64,000 bases of DNA from JBCCCJ01 sp039029315. GTDB taxonomy: Bacteria; Bacteroidota; Bacteroidia; J057. The first letter of the stretch is position 1, and each line of letters starts with the position of its first letter. The stretch is from positions 26,233 through 90,232 of the forward strand of contig JBCCGK010000042.1 of assembly GCA_039029315.1 (NCBI GenBank), given 5' to 3'. The position numbers and the translations under genes were made by a program. The notes under the pieces were generated by a model. The model made no database searches. It was not told where the DNA came from and was given only the letters and a program-made list of their open reading frames with translations. This document shows, piece by piece, positions 34,505 to 43,424 of the stretch.

Positions 34505-36382
34505 CTATTCCTTTTTCTTTCTTTTGGTTTTCTTCTTACCCAGCATCTCTACACTTCGGTGAATGAAGTCTGTGAGATCCTTACCTGTCAGCATATTTTG
34601 GCCCAGAAGTGCTAAATCCAGCAGTTGCTTGGCCATTGGCTCAGGGTCTTTGGCATCGATCAGACCTTCGACAAGAGGATGCTTGGTATTGACCACCAGA
34701 TTATAAGTATCTGGCATTTCGCCCATGAAGCTCGCTCCGCCAACCTCTGACATTTCCCGCATTCGTCGCATGAATTCTGGTCGGGTGATCATGACAGGAA
34801 GTTGTTGCTCTCCCATAGCTTTGGTCTGCACAACGGTCCCTTCTTGTTTGGCTACTGCCTGAAAAGCTTCTTTGAGTTTGGTTTCCTGCTCTTCGCTGAG
34901 TACAAGTTCACTCGCTTGCTCATCTTTCTTTTCCTCTCCTTCTTCTCCTTCAGCTTTTTCGGCCTGCTTGGGAATGAGGTTGTCCACCGTATCTGAATCT
35001 ACACGCACCCAACGGGATTTTTCTACCTTTCTCTCCAGCAATCCGATAAAATGGCTATCCAACACGCCATCCATGTCCAGCACATCATAACTCTGGCTCT
35101 CAGCCGCTCGAACAAATAGATCCTGATCGTTTTTGTTGTTGGTATACAGATAGACCACACTCTCATTGTTATCGGTCTGGCTTCCTGCAATTTTGTCACG
35201 ATAGTCTGACAAAGTGAAGTAATTTCCGTCCACATTTTTCAGCAGGCAGAACTTCTCAGCTTTGTCATAGAATTTATCATCTGCCAACATCCCATATTTC
35301 ACAAAAATGGAAATATCGTTCCACTTTTCTTCAAACTTCCCTCTGTCTTCCCGGAAGATTTCCAACAATTTATCTGCGACTTTCCTTGTGATGTAGTTGC
35401 TGATCTTTTTGACATTGGGATCTCCCTGAAGGTAGCTTCGAGAGACATTGAGGGGAATATCTGGAGAATCAATCACCCCTTGCAACAACATCAGATAGTC
35501 AGGCACAATCTGCGCAATCTCATCTGTAATGAATACCTGTCGGGAATAGAGTTGGATGCTGTTCCGCTTGGGATCTATATCTCTCCTGATTTTGGGAAAA
35601 TACAAGATTCCATTGAGGTGAAAGGGAAAGTCCACATTGAGATGAATCCAAAAAAGCGGCTCTTGCTCCATGGGATACAACTCTTTGAAGAATTCCAGAT
35701 AGTCCTCATCTGTCAGATCCGTGGGTGTTTTTTTCCAAAGAGGATTGGGATTGTTGATGGTCTCTTCCTCAAACACAATCTCCACGGGAAGAAAACGACC
35801 ATATTTATTCAAAATGCCCTTGATCCGGCCCGACTCCAGATACTCTTCGGCATCGTCAGACAAATGAAGAATCACATCTGTTCCACGACTCTCTTTTTCG
35901 GCAGTATCCAAGGTAAAGCTGGTGGTTCCATCACAGGTCCATCTGACCGCCTCTTCATCTTCTTTCCAGGATTTGGAGACAACTTCGACAGTCTCCGCCA
36001 CCATAAAGGCAGAATAAAATCCCAGCCCAAATCGACCAATAATATCTTCAGCATCACCTGCATCCTTGAATTTTTTTAAAAATTCTTCCGCGCCAGAGAA
36101 AGCTACCTGATTAAGGTATTTTTTCACATCTTCTCCACTCATTCCCAGACCTGCATCACTTACCGTCAAGGTGCGTGCGTCTTTGTCTATGCTGATCTGG
36201 ACCTTCATTTCGCCCAGTTCTCCCGTGAATTCACCCATAGCAGCCAAATGTTTGAGCTTATTGGTGGCGTCTATGGCGTTACTGACAAGTTCTCTCAAAA
36301 AAATCTCTTGTTCCGAATACAGAGATTGTTTGATGATGGGGAAAATATTCTCAGTGCTGACGGAGATAGTACCTCTTTCCAT
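34505..36382 (-). CDS. htpG: Molecular chaperone HtpG (bacterial Hsp90)
   Basis: A 625-residue Hsp90. N-terminal GHKL ATPase motifs are visible: QEIFLRELVSNAIDAT with the catalytic Glu and the Asn-Asp pair, DAGLGMSGEDV, and GRFGLGFYSAFMVA. The middle domain has NVSRSYLQGDP and the C-terminal dimerisation domain follows; an acidic linker rich in Glu/Lys near residue 500 is notable. The start at ATG 36382 (MERGTISV) fits the family; the frame remains open further upstream but that is intergenic. Stands alone and is divergent from the small-GTPase operon. Confidence 0.95.
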   Translation of the reverse strand: MERGTISVSTENIFPIIKQSLYSEQEIFLRELVSNAIDATNKLKHLAAMGEFTGELGEMKVQISIDKDARTLTVSDAGLGMSGEDVKKYLNQVAFSGAEEFLKKFKDAGDAEDIIGRFGLGFYSAFMVAETVEVVSKSWKEDEEAVRWTCDGTTSFTLDTAEKESRGTDVILHLSDDAEEYLESGRIKGILNKYGRFLPVEIVFEEETINNPNPLWKKTPTDLTDEDYLEFFKELYPMEQEPLFWIHLNVDFPFHLNGILYFPKIRRDIDPKRNSIQLYSRQVFITDEIAQIVPDYLMLLQGVIDSPDIPLNVSRSYLQGDPNVKKISNYITRKVADKLLEIFREDRGKFEEKWNDISIFVKYGMLADDKFYDKAEKFCLLKNVDGNYFTLSDYRDKIAGSQTDNNESVVYLYTNNKNDQDLFVRAAESQSYDVLDMDGVLDSHFIGLLERKVEKSRWVRVDSDTVDNLIPKQAEKAEGEEGEEKKDEQASELVLSEEQETKLKEAFQAVAKQEGTVVQTKAMGEQQLPVMITRPEFMRRMREMSEVGGASFMGEMPDTYNLVVNTKHPLVEGLIDAKDPEPMAKQLLDLALLGQNMLTGKDLTDFIHRSVEMLGKKKTKRKKKE

Positions 36383-36532
36383 GGGGATTTCCTGATTTTT
36401 TGCTGTGTTAAGAATTGAAGTTGTCTCATCAAATTTGGTACCCATGCCCAATTCTGCGAAAGAAGCTGCCAATTTGTCAGTGGAGAAATGGTAATTTGAG
36501 AGATATCCCGTATTTTTAGGGAAATTTGTTGC

Positions 36533-37387
36533 ATGCTGGCCAATCCTACACCTGCTCCTCATCAGCTTCTGGAAGAACTCCGGCAACTTCTCCTGGCCGA
36601 AGACCGGGAGAAACGCAGTGAGTTATGGCAACGTCTGGAGGAATTAGAAGCAGAAGTGAAGAAGGATGAATTTCAGGAAAAACTGGAACCCTACCTGGAA
36701 GAACAGTTGAGTCTGCTACAGAAGAACTTTCCAGAACTATTTGGCAAACATCTCGGGACAGCGATTAAGGTACAAATTCGCGAATCCCAAAGTGAAATCA
36801 TCGACGCGCTCTATCCAATCATCGGAAAACTGATCGGCAAGTACCTCAGAGCAGAGATTGAGCGAATCAGCCAGCAGATCGACCAACGCCTACAAGACCC
36901 ATTTTCCTTTTCCTCTCTCAAACTGCGCGTCAAGGCCCTGTTCACAGGTGTCTCCTATCAAGAACTCCTTCTCGAATCCACGGCACAACCCAAAATCGAA
37001 GAACTATTTGTCATCGAAGCAGAAACGGGTCTTCCAATGGGGCATTTTTCCCTCAACAATCTGTCGCATCCGGATATGGTGGCAGGAATGTTGACAGGGA
37101 TTAAGCATTTTGTTGAGCATGCCTTCGAGAAAACCAATGAAGAGTTGAATACCTTGGAGTATGAAAAGTACAAGATCTTGCTCCATACTTTTGAAAACTT
37201 TTATATTGCCGCTGTTGTTGAAGGAAACCTCAATGCAAAGTTCGAGCAGGAATTGCGAGATACCATTTTTGAGTTTTGCCAAAAACATCCCATCGAAAAA
37301 CAAAAGGCAATTACACAGATAACCAAAGAAGAATTGTCTCAGCAGCTCCAACACCATTTTGAAGGATTCAATTATGGAGATAAGTAA
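36533..37387 (+). CDS. Coiled-coil protein with roadblock/longin-like domain, partner of a small GTPase
   Basis: A 284-residue soluble protein. Residues 10-120 are charged and helical, probably coiled coil. Residues ~155-280 hold a domain starting ELFVIEAETGLPMGHF and continuing HPDMVAGMLTGIKHFVEHAFE, a pattern that recalls roadblock/longin-type platforms found ahead of OmpA domains in other prokaryotic proteins; this match is from memory of the pattern and needs profile confirmation. It overlaps the Ras-like GTPase gene by 14 bases. By analogy with MglB and MglA it may regulate that GTPase. No signal peptide or membrane segment. Confidence 0.55.
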   Translation: MLANPTPAPHQLLEELRQLLLAEDREKRSELWQRLEELEAEVKKDEFQEKLEPYLEEQLSLLQKNFPELFGKHLGTAIKVQIRESQSEIIDALYPIIGKLIGKYLRAEIERISQQIDQRLQDPFSFSSLKLRVKALFTGVSYQELLLESTAQPKIEELFVIEAETGLPMGHFSLNNLSHPDMVAGMLTGIKHFVEHAFEKTNEELNTLEYEKYKILLHTFENFYIAAVVEGNLNAKFEQELRDTIFEFCQKHPIEKQKAITQITKEELSQQLQHHFEGFNYGDK

Positions 37388-37880
37388 GAAAGTAGCCATC
37401 CTTGGAAGTCATGCTGTCGGGAAGACCTCCCTGATTTCTCGTTTTGTGGAGCAAAAATTTCCAGAGAAATATCTGACGACCATTGGGTTGAAAGTAGACA
37501 AAAAGACTGTCAAACTAGACAAAGATGTCGTCGATTTAGTGATCTGGGACATCGCAGGACAGGATGAGATTGCAAGCATTCCACATTATTATCTCAATGG
37601 ATGTAGTGGATATATTTTTGTAGTTGACCTCACTCGGCCGTCTACTTATGAAAATATCCAGTCACAATTGTTGATGTTGCGCGGAATATTGAGAGATGCA
37701 GAGGTGGTGATAGCAGCCAACAAGGTGGATCTGATTGAGTCAGAAGAAGAACAACAAGAGATTTTACATAACATTTCTATAACGCCCGATTTTTGTACCA
37801 GTGCCAAAACAGGTGAGCATGTGGATGACATCTTTCACAAACTTGCCGAGAAAATGATCTCCGTCCATGAAAGTCGATGA
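37374..37880 (+). CDS. Ras-superfamily small GTPase
   Basis: A 168-residue single-domain GTPase with all Ras G motifs: G1 GSHAVGKTS, a switch I Thr in LTTIGLKV, G3 WDIAGQDE with the Ras/Rab-type Gln, G4 NKVD, and G5 TSAK. The WDxAGQ motif is closer to eukaryotic Rab than to classical MglA. The start at ATG 37374 is used rather than an upstream TTG. It overlaps the genes on both sides by 14 bases each, so the three proteins are made together. The effector and cellular process are unknown; polarity or motility switching is one possibility. Confidence 0.88.
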   Translation: MEISKKVAILGSHAVGKTSLISRFVEQKFPEKYLTTIGLKVDKKTVKLDKDVVDLVIWDIAGQDEIASIPHYYLNGCSGYIFVVDLTRPSTYENIQSQLLMLRGILRDAEVVIAANKVDLIESEEEQQEILHNISITPDFCTSAKTGEHVDDIFHKLAEKMISVHESR

Positions 37881-38262
37881 GTTAAAATTGGGAGTACTTG
37901 ATACACTCGCTCAAGTGATCGTCTTCGAGCGAAACGGGACAATGGTTGACTCCTGTCACGGATTGGCAGATATTTCGGCCTTGATTGGGCAATCCGCTTT
38001 TGACATCTTTCCCCTTGTTGGGAGTATCAAAGAAGTGTTGGCAGGACTGACGACAGAGGCCCCCCCTATCAAATTGCCTGCTGTCGAATTTCTGTTGATT
38101 GACAAAAAAGGATATTTCGACATCCAATTCTTTGCACATCCTGCCAATCCGGACTTATTGGTCTGGGTGTTGGTAGACAATACCTCTCTCTACGAATATT
38201 TCGGCAAAATCCAGAAGGAGCGGAACCTGCTGCGCATGGAAAAGGAGCAAGCAAAGCGGTAG
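37867..38262 (+). CDS. Small PAS-like protein in the GTPase operon
   Basis: A 131-residue soluble protein whose first ~110 residues look like a PAS sensor fold: QVIVFERNGTMVDSCH, then GQSAFDIFPLVGSIKEVL, then beta strands KGYFDIQFFAHPANPDLLVWVLVDNT, ending in a helix rich in Lys/Glu that could start a coiled coil. In sensor kinases this helix would lead to a kinase domain, but here the protein ends. It overlaps the GTPase gene by 14 bases and likely supplies a signal input. Family assignment is by pattern only. Confidence 0.6.
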   Translation: MKVDELKLGVLDTLAQVIVFERNGTMVDSCHGLADISALIGQSAFDIFPLVGSIKEVLAGLTTEAPPIKLPAVEFLLIDKKGYFDIQFFAHPANPDLLVWVLVDNTSLYEYFGKIQKERNLLRMEKEQAKR

Positions 38263-38268
38263 TAGGCT

Positions 38269-39336
38269 ATGAGGCATAAGGGGAATAGAGGATTCAAGGG
38301 GCGAGTGCTATTGTGGCCCTTGGGGATCTTATATGGCTTGGTGATGTGGGGGCGAAATGTGATGTATAATCTAGGCATTCTTCCTTCCTGGAAAGCTCCC
38401 GTTCCGGTTATTTCCATTGGCAATCTATCTGTGGGAGGTACAGGCAAGACCCCCATTGCAGCTTATGTAATGTCTTTTTTGGCAGAAAAAAAGATTCGGG
38501 TTGCCTATCTCAGTCGGGGATATGGTCGCCGGACCAAAGGCTATTTGAAGGTAGATCCCAAAGTTGGAGATGCCGAACACTATGGGGATGAAGCCTGTCA
38601 AATCGCAGCCAATTTCCCGGACTTGCCAGTAGCCGTATGCGAGGATAGAAAAGTGGGCATTCAACATCTGGTTGAAGAAGAAGGGGCTGAACTCGTCGTG
38701 CTGGATGATGCTTTCCAGCATCGGGCGGTGGCACGTGATCTCAACATTGTGGTGATAGATGCCAATCGACCTTACTGGCAAGATATGATCCTACCCGCAG
38801 GACGATTGCGCGAGTTTGCCGCAGGCTTGAATCGTGCAGATGTGCTGGTGGTGAATAAAATCAGGACTTCTAGGGACATCTCTATATTCATGAGCAAGCT
38901 TGCATCATGGGGAGGCCCGTTTGTTTTCTGCCAGCCAACACAAACTATGATCCGCTCTTTCCATTCACCTACAGCAACTGCCATCTCTGACTTGTCGGAG
39001 CAAAATGTTGTGGCTTTTGCCGGGATTGGAAATCCAACTTACTTCTTTGACCAACTTGGACAGACAGGCATGAAAATCCTGGACCACCGGATTTACAAGG
39101 ATCATCATCCATACATCCCGAAGAATCTTGAAGATCTAGAAAAGATCCTCTCTACTCTTCCATTGGGAACGATCTTGCTGACAACTGAGAAAGATTATTT
39201 TCGCATGCGAAATCAGCCTTGGACAAGGGCTTTCACCCATCTGCCACTGTACTATGTCGATATGCAATTGACATGGCCAGGTGTAGAAGCAGGAGAAGAC
39301 AACCTTCTGGTACAATCCCTTCTTCAGTTTGCTTGA
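38269..39336 (+). CDS. lpxK: Tetraacyldisaccharide 4'-kinase
   Basis: A 355-residue lipid A biosynthesis kinase that phosphorylates the 4' position of the tetraacyldisaccharide-1-phosphate at the inner membrane. Motifs: N-terminal hydrophobic anchor (LLWPLGILYGLVMWGRN), P-loop ISIGNLSVGGTGKTP, SRGYGRRTKGY, DDAFQHRAVARD and DANRPYW. Start ATG 38269 or GTG 38305; the latter removes twelve polar residues and fits the family better. It follows the PAS-like gene by six bases. Its end overlaps the end of menE by 13 bases on the opposite strand. Its presence implies a lipid A outer membrane. Confidence 0.93.
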   Translation: MRHKGNRGFKGRVLLWPLGILYGLVMWGRNVMYNLGILPSWKAPVPVISIGNLSVGGTGKTPIAAYVMSFLAEKKIRVAYLSRGYGRRTKGYLKVDPKVGDAEHYGDEACQIAANFPDLPVAVCEDRKVGIQHLVEEEGAELVVLDDAFQHRAVARDLNIVVIDANRPYWQDMILPAGRLREFAAGLNRADVLVVNKIRTSRDISIFMSKLASWGGPFVFCQPTQTMIRSFHSPTATAISDLSEQNVVAFAGIGNPTYFFDQLGQTGMKILDHRIYKDHHPYIPKNLEDLEKILSTLPLGTILLTTEKDYFRMRNQPWTRAFTHLPLYYVDMQLTWPGVEAGEDNLLVQSLLQFA

Positions 39337-40400
39337 TGCGGCGGAATACGCTGCACCTTCCCCGTCTCTGTCTCCTCAAACTGTTCCACAAATCTAATCT
39401 CTTTTGGCACCTCAAATCGGTCGAGAAGTTTCTTGGTTCGTTGGTCGAACTGTTCTCGTCTTTCTGCGGTCCAGGCTGGTCCTTCTACCATCAGGATGAC
39501 TTTCTCACCCAATTCTTCATCTGCTTGTCCAATCAAATAAAATCTTTCTTTGATCACAGGTTCGAGTTTTCCTTCCACGCGTTCGGGAGAGATTTTGACA
39601 CCGCCGGAATTGATGACATTGTCATAACGTCCCATCCAACGAAAATGTCCACGGCCATGAAGCTCTACCAGATCATTGGTTAACACTCGCTCTTCCAGAT
39701 GCGGCGCTTCAATAAGCAGACATCCTCTCTCATCCTGCGAAAGGTGCACAGAAGGCAAGACCTCAAATAACTCTGTTCTGGAGATCCCATTGAGTCTGCG
39801 AATGGCAATATGTGTCAGGGTTTCTGTCATGCCATAGGTAGCAAAACAGTTGGTTGGGGTTTGCTGGATCATATCCATGGTCCGGGAAGAGATGGGCGCT
39901 CCCCCTATAATCATCTGCTTAATTTTGGCAAATTGTTTGGGAGAGTCGGTCAATCCACGATGCACCTGCAAGGGGATCATGGCAGCAAAATCAATATCTG
40001 AGGAGATCTTCCCGGCAGGATTTGAACTGGGTTCTACATACCGCAAATCCCACCCATTGACCAGTGCTCGAATGATCATCATTTTTCCTGCAATATATTT
40101 CGCTGGCAAACATAGGAGACAAGTGGTTCCTGGATGAAGGTCGAATCGATTTGCTGTTAGTTGTGCACTTTGAGCCATCGCAGCCTTGGTAAAAGACACC
40201 TCTTTGGGTTCACCAGTGGAGCCGGAGGTATGCGCCTTCAGACGGGTAACCGTTGGGTCTAACCAATCCCGAATCACTTCATAGATATCCCGTTCCCAAT
40301 CAGGCAATCCTCGTCCCAACTGATATTCAGCATGATCAAGAAGTGAAAGGGGAGTGTAGCGAGTTTGATTGAGAAGATAGGAGGAAGGCGAAGGTTTCAT
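39324..40400 (-). CDS. menE: o-Succinylbenzoate-CoA ligase
   Basis: A 358-residue adenylate-forming enzyme of menaquinone synthesis that activates o-succinylbenzoate to its CoA ester. Motifs: AHTSGSTGEPKEVSFTK (phosphate-binding), ATYGMTETLTHIA, GRYDNVINSGGVKISPERVE near the C-terminus. It is shorter than typical MenE (about 450) because the N-terminal domain is compact, as common in Bacteroidota. The start is placed at ATG 40400; the frame is open further upstream through an intergenic repeat that is not protein-like. It is last in the men cluster. Confidence 0.92.
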   Translation of the reverse strand: MKPSPSSYLLNQTRYTPLSLLDHAEYQLGRGLPDWERDIYEVIRDWLDPTVTRLKAHTSGSTGEPKEVSFTKAAMAQSAQLTANRFDLHPGTTCLLCLPAKYIAGKMMIIRALVNGWDLRYVEPSSNPAGKISSDIDFAAMIPLQVHRGLTDSPKQFAKIKQMIIGGAPISSRTMDMIQQTPTNCFATYGMTETLTHIAIRRLNGISRTELFEVLPSVHLSQDERGCLLIEAPHLEERVLTNDLVELHGRGHFRWMGRYDNVINSGGVKISPERVEGKLEPVIKERFYLIGQADEELGEKVILMVEGPAWTAERREQFDQRTKKLLDRFEVPKEIRFVEQFEETETGKVQRIPPHQAN

Positions 40401-40644
40401 AGGTGTAAATATGCGAATTTGTTTGTTTGCAAGGAAGAGAGGAATGGGATTGGGTGTATAGGACCTCATCGTTGCAGAGCCGATCATCTCATTTGTCATA
40501 GACATGTCCCCCGTTGGCGGGGGAGTTAGGGGGTGGAACAGATTGCGAAACCAGTGGTTCAGATAGTTTATTCCTCCCACTATCGCACCAGCCATCTCCC
40601 TCCAAAGGAAGCTAGGCGCGGGGCCGATCATCTGTGATGGTGGT
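40401..40644. repeat. menC-menE spacer carrying an interspersed palindromic repeat
   Basis: A 244-base spacer in an otherwise overlapping operon. It contains CCCCCGTTGGCGGGGG (near 40508), followed by GTTAGGGGGTGG, a style of G/C-tract element scattered between genes in Bacteroidota genomes. GCCGATCATCT occurs in direct orientation at both sides (about 40480 and 40623), resembling the end of the palindromic elements at 21674 and 25062. Readable as non-coding insertion. Confidence 0.55.
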
Positions 40645-41685
40645 TTAGGGCAAAGATCCCCACATGCCATCTTGTCGATAATACAACTTTCCGTGACGCA
40701 CTTCGAGGGGAGAAGGAATGTTGTTGGAAAATAGTTGACCGGTTCCCAACCCTTGAGGAAGTGGGTTATTGAGCGTATAGGTCCATTGGGCGATGGCATT
40801 GAGACCGATATTGGATTCTAGCGCGGATGTGGCCCACCAGTCAGCACCTTGTGCAGTGGCAAGGTCAATCCAGCCTTGAGAAGCCGCAAATCCTCCTAGA
40901 AAACTTGGCTTCAGGATGATGTATGGAGGGCGAATCACCGACAAGAGGCGTTTCTGCTGATCTGCTTCTACAACCCCAATCAATTCTTCGTCCAGGGCAA
41001 TCGGAATAGGAGAAGCCTCACACAAGGCTGCCATTTCTTCCCAGTGTCCAGCTCGGATGGGCTGCTCGATGGAGTGGATATGAAAATCGCTGTAGATCTT
41101 GAGTTTTTCGAGCGGATCTTTGTTGGAGAATGCCCCATTGGCGTCGAGTCGCAAGGTAATCTGATCAGGCCCAAAATCTTTGCGGATGAGACGAATCAAT
41201 TCCAGTTCTTTCTCAAAATCAATGGCACCAACTTTCAGTTTGATGGTGTGAAAACCAGCCTCAAGTTTGGGCCCGATTTGACTACGCATATGTGCCTGAT
41301 CTCCCATCCAGATGAGGCCATTGATTGGAATAGGTGCTTCATTTTGGGTAAAGTCTGAAGGAAATAATTCTCTGCTCCCCTGGGCCTTAAGATCCAGACT
41401 GGCCATCTCCAGCCCCGCCCGAATCGAAGGCCATTGGTTGAGCAAGTCAAGCTGCTCCAGATATTGATCCACGTGTAGACATACCTCTTGCAATTTTGCT
41501 TCATATCCCGGGCGATCATCATAGCTGAGTGTCTTGAGAAGACCGCATTCTCCGATTCCCACTACATCTGGCTGATGCGGATGAGACAAGCGAATAAACC
41601 AACTTTCCTTGATCCGCAGGGTATTGCGAGAGGTAGTTGCAGGTTGATAAAAATGAAGAGGATATCTATGCCAGGTGGCTGTCAT
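40645..41685 (-). CDS. menC: o-Succinylbenzoate synthase
   Basis: A 346-residue enolase-superfamily enzyme that dehydrates SHCHC to o-succinylbenzoate in menaquinone synthesis. Catalytic features: TIKLKVGA with the KxK base, RLDANGAF (first metal Asp), SIEQPI (Glu), ALDEELIG (Asp) and the second lysine in ILKPSFLGG. Its ATG overlaps the menD stop as ATGA, so translation is coupled to menD. The downstream menE is separated by an unusual 244-base spacer. Confidence 0.94.
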   Translation of the reverse strand: MTATWHRYPLHFYQPATTSRNTLRIKESWFIRLSHPHQPDVVGIGECGLLKTLSYDDRPGYEAKLQEVCLHVDQYLEQLDLLNQWPSIRAGLEMASLDLKAQGSRELFPSDFTQNEAPIPINGLIWMGDQAHMRSQIGPKLEAGFHTIKLKVGAIDFEKELELIRLIRKDFGPDQITLRLDANGAFSNKDPLEKLKIYSDFHIHSIEQPIRAGHWEEMAALCEASPIPIALDEELIGVVEADQQKRLLSVIRPPYIILKPSFLGGFAASQGWIDLATAQGADWWATSALESNIGLNAIAQWTYTLNNPLPQGLGTGQLFSNNIPSPLEVRHGKLYYRQDGMWGSLP

Positions 41686-43424
41686 GTACGCGATGAGTTG
41701 GTAGCCGTTGCTTTGCCATTGGTTTCTCGCCCATGCTTATGGGTCTGAATGTAGGCAAAGTATCGTTTCAGTTCTTGATCATTGAGTTCTCTTGGGGTAA
41801 AAATTTCCAGAAGAGCGACTGAGTCCGATTCGTATAGCCAGGACAATCCTTCTTCTACTTCAGCTGCGTCATGAGCAGCCAGATAGGGAACATTGAAGGT
41901 TTGTGCCAACAAATCTGCGCGCAAGCTATGATGTGCCTCAAACGATTCTTCCATATTCCCCGTCGTAGAAGGACCGGGAATGATACGAAAAATACTTCCT
42001 CCCTGATTGTTGATGAGTATGATCTTCAGATTCGACGGAAGGTGTGGATTCCACAAGGCATTGCTGTCATAAAAGAATGCCAGATCACCAGTTACGACTG
42101 TGGTAGGGTGTTGACTTCCAACTGCTGCTCCTGCTGCTGTACTGGTCACCCCGTCTATGCCACTTGTGCCACGATTGGCGTTGTACGTCCATTTTGCAGA
42201 ACTCCCATACAACTGAACATATCGCACCACAGAGCTATTTCCCATCTGATAATTGCTGCCTTTGGGGAGATGAGCGTGAATCTGATTGAATACTGACATG
42301 TCTGCATAGACAGCCTCTTCTTCCAGAAACCTTCTGTGATTCAGTTGATTAGTCCGATGTCGTCTTTGCCAGCGATCTTGATAGGTAGAAGCAGGCGCAT
42401 CAATATCCAGTTCGTTCAGGCTGTCAAAAAAATCGCTTGCCTGCATCGGCACATTCAAGGTCAGACTTTGGAAGGTATCCATATAGGGAGTCGTAGACGA
42501 GATATGCCAATGCGCCTTCGGACTCATTACTCTTAATAGTGCCTTGATTTTTTTTGACACAATCAAGCCGCCAATGGTGATCAAGAGATCAGGCTGAAAG
42601 GCTTGTTCTTCCTCTTCGTCAAAGGTGATGATCAGCCGATCAATACAATCGACAAAAGCAGGTGAATGAAGATTCGATGTTGTCTCCGTCATCACCAGTA
42701 CATTGGGCATAGACGCAAATCTCTCCAGGGCTGCCTGAAGGGCAGGGTCAGGCGGAAGGAGACCCGTAAGAATTAGGATCTTGTCAGAAGACTCCAGTTG
42801 AGCCTGCAACTGCTTCAGTCTTGATTCGGATAAACCGGGCTTTGCATGAAGCGTCTCCACCTGTTTCGGCTGATGAAATATCTCCTGTTGGGTTTGGTAG
42901 AGCGGCTCCCGAAACGGAATATTCACATGAACAGGCCCTGGAACAGGATGCTGTGTAGCTTCAAGGGCTTGGTTGATCAGTAATTCATTGTGCCAGAGAA
43001 TGTCCCCATCCCGGCTTTCTTGCACCAAGTCGAAGCTGGCCTGAATATAGTTGGCATACACATCCCGCTGTCGAATGGATTGTCCTTCTCCGCGGTCAAT
43101 CCACTCGATAGGACGATCTGCGGTCAATACAAGCAGAGGGATTTGTTGATAATAAGCTTCTGCAATCGCTGGCGCATAATTCAATGCAGCACTTCCTGAG
43201 GTACAAACCAACACGCTAGCCTCTCGCACTTGTTGGGCGATGCCCATCGCAAAGAATCCTGCCACACGCTCATCCACAATCGTGTAACATTGAAAGAATG
43301 GGTCATGTTGGAATGTCAGAACCAATGGCGCATTCCGCGAACCAGGAGAAAGAACGATGTGTCGTATCCCTCGGCTTTTGAGTAGAGAAACGACAGATTG
43401 TACGGCGGCTTTATCTGAGATCAT
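41682..43424 (-). CDS. menD: 2-Succinyl-5-enolpyruvyl-6-hydroxy-3-cyclohexene-1-carboxylate synthase
   Basis: A 580-residue thiamine-diphosphate enzyme that joins isochorismate and 2-oxoglutarate in menaquinone synthesis. Landmarks: LSPGSRNAPLVLTF near the N-terminus, the catalytic-region Glu in CTSGSAALNYAPAIAEAYYQ, a central domain, and the TPP-Mg site GDLAFFYDSNALWN. The start is ATG 43424, overlapping the menF stop as ATGA; the frame continues upstream into menF and is not the true start. Second gene of the cluster. Confidence 0.95.
   Translation of the reverse strand: MISDKAAVQSVVSLLKSRGIRHIVLSPGSRNAPLVLTFQHDPFFQCYTIVDERVAGFFAMGIAQQVREASVLVCTSGSAALNYAPAIAEAYYQQIPLLVLTADRPIEWIDRGEGQSIRQRDVYANYIQASFDLVQESRDGDILWHNELLINQALEATQHPVPGPVHVNIPFREPLYQTQQEIFHQPKQVETLHAKPGLSESRLKQLQAQLESSDKILILTGLLPPDPALQAALERFASMPNVLVMTETTSNLHSPAFVDCIDRLIITFDEEEEQAFQPDLLITIGGLIVSKKIKALLRVMSPKAHWHISSTTPYMDTFQSLTLNVPMQASDFFDSLNELDIDAPASTYQDRWQRRHRTNQLNHRRFLEEEAVYADMSVFNQIHAHLPKGSNYQMGNSSVVRYVQLYGSSAKWTYNANRGTSGIDGVTSTAAGAAVGSQHPTTVVTGDLAFFYDSNALWNPHLPSNLKIILINNQGGSIFRIIPGPSTTGNMEESFEAHHSLRADLLAQTFNVPYLAAHDAAEVEEGLSWLYESDSVALLEIFTPRELNDQELKRYFAYIQTHKHGRETNGKATATNSSRT

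Noticed and set aside
36383..36586. N-terminal extension of htpG
   Set aside because: The extension runs across the divergent promoter into the neighbouring gene; Hsp90 family proteins start near MERGTISV at 36382.
40401..40799. N-terminal extension of menE
   Set aside because: The extra ~130 codons cross a G/C-tract palindromic repeat and run into menC; MenE homology starts at the ATG at 40400.
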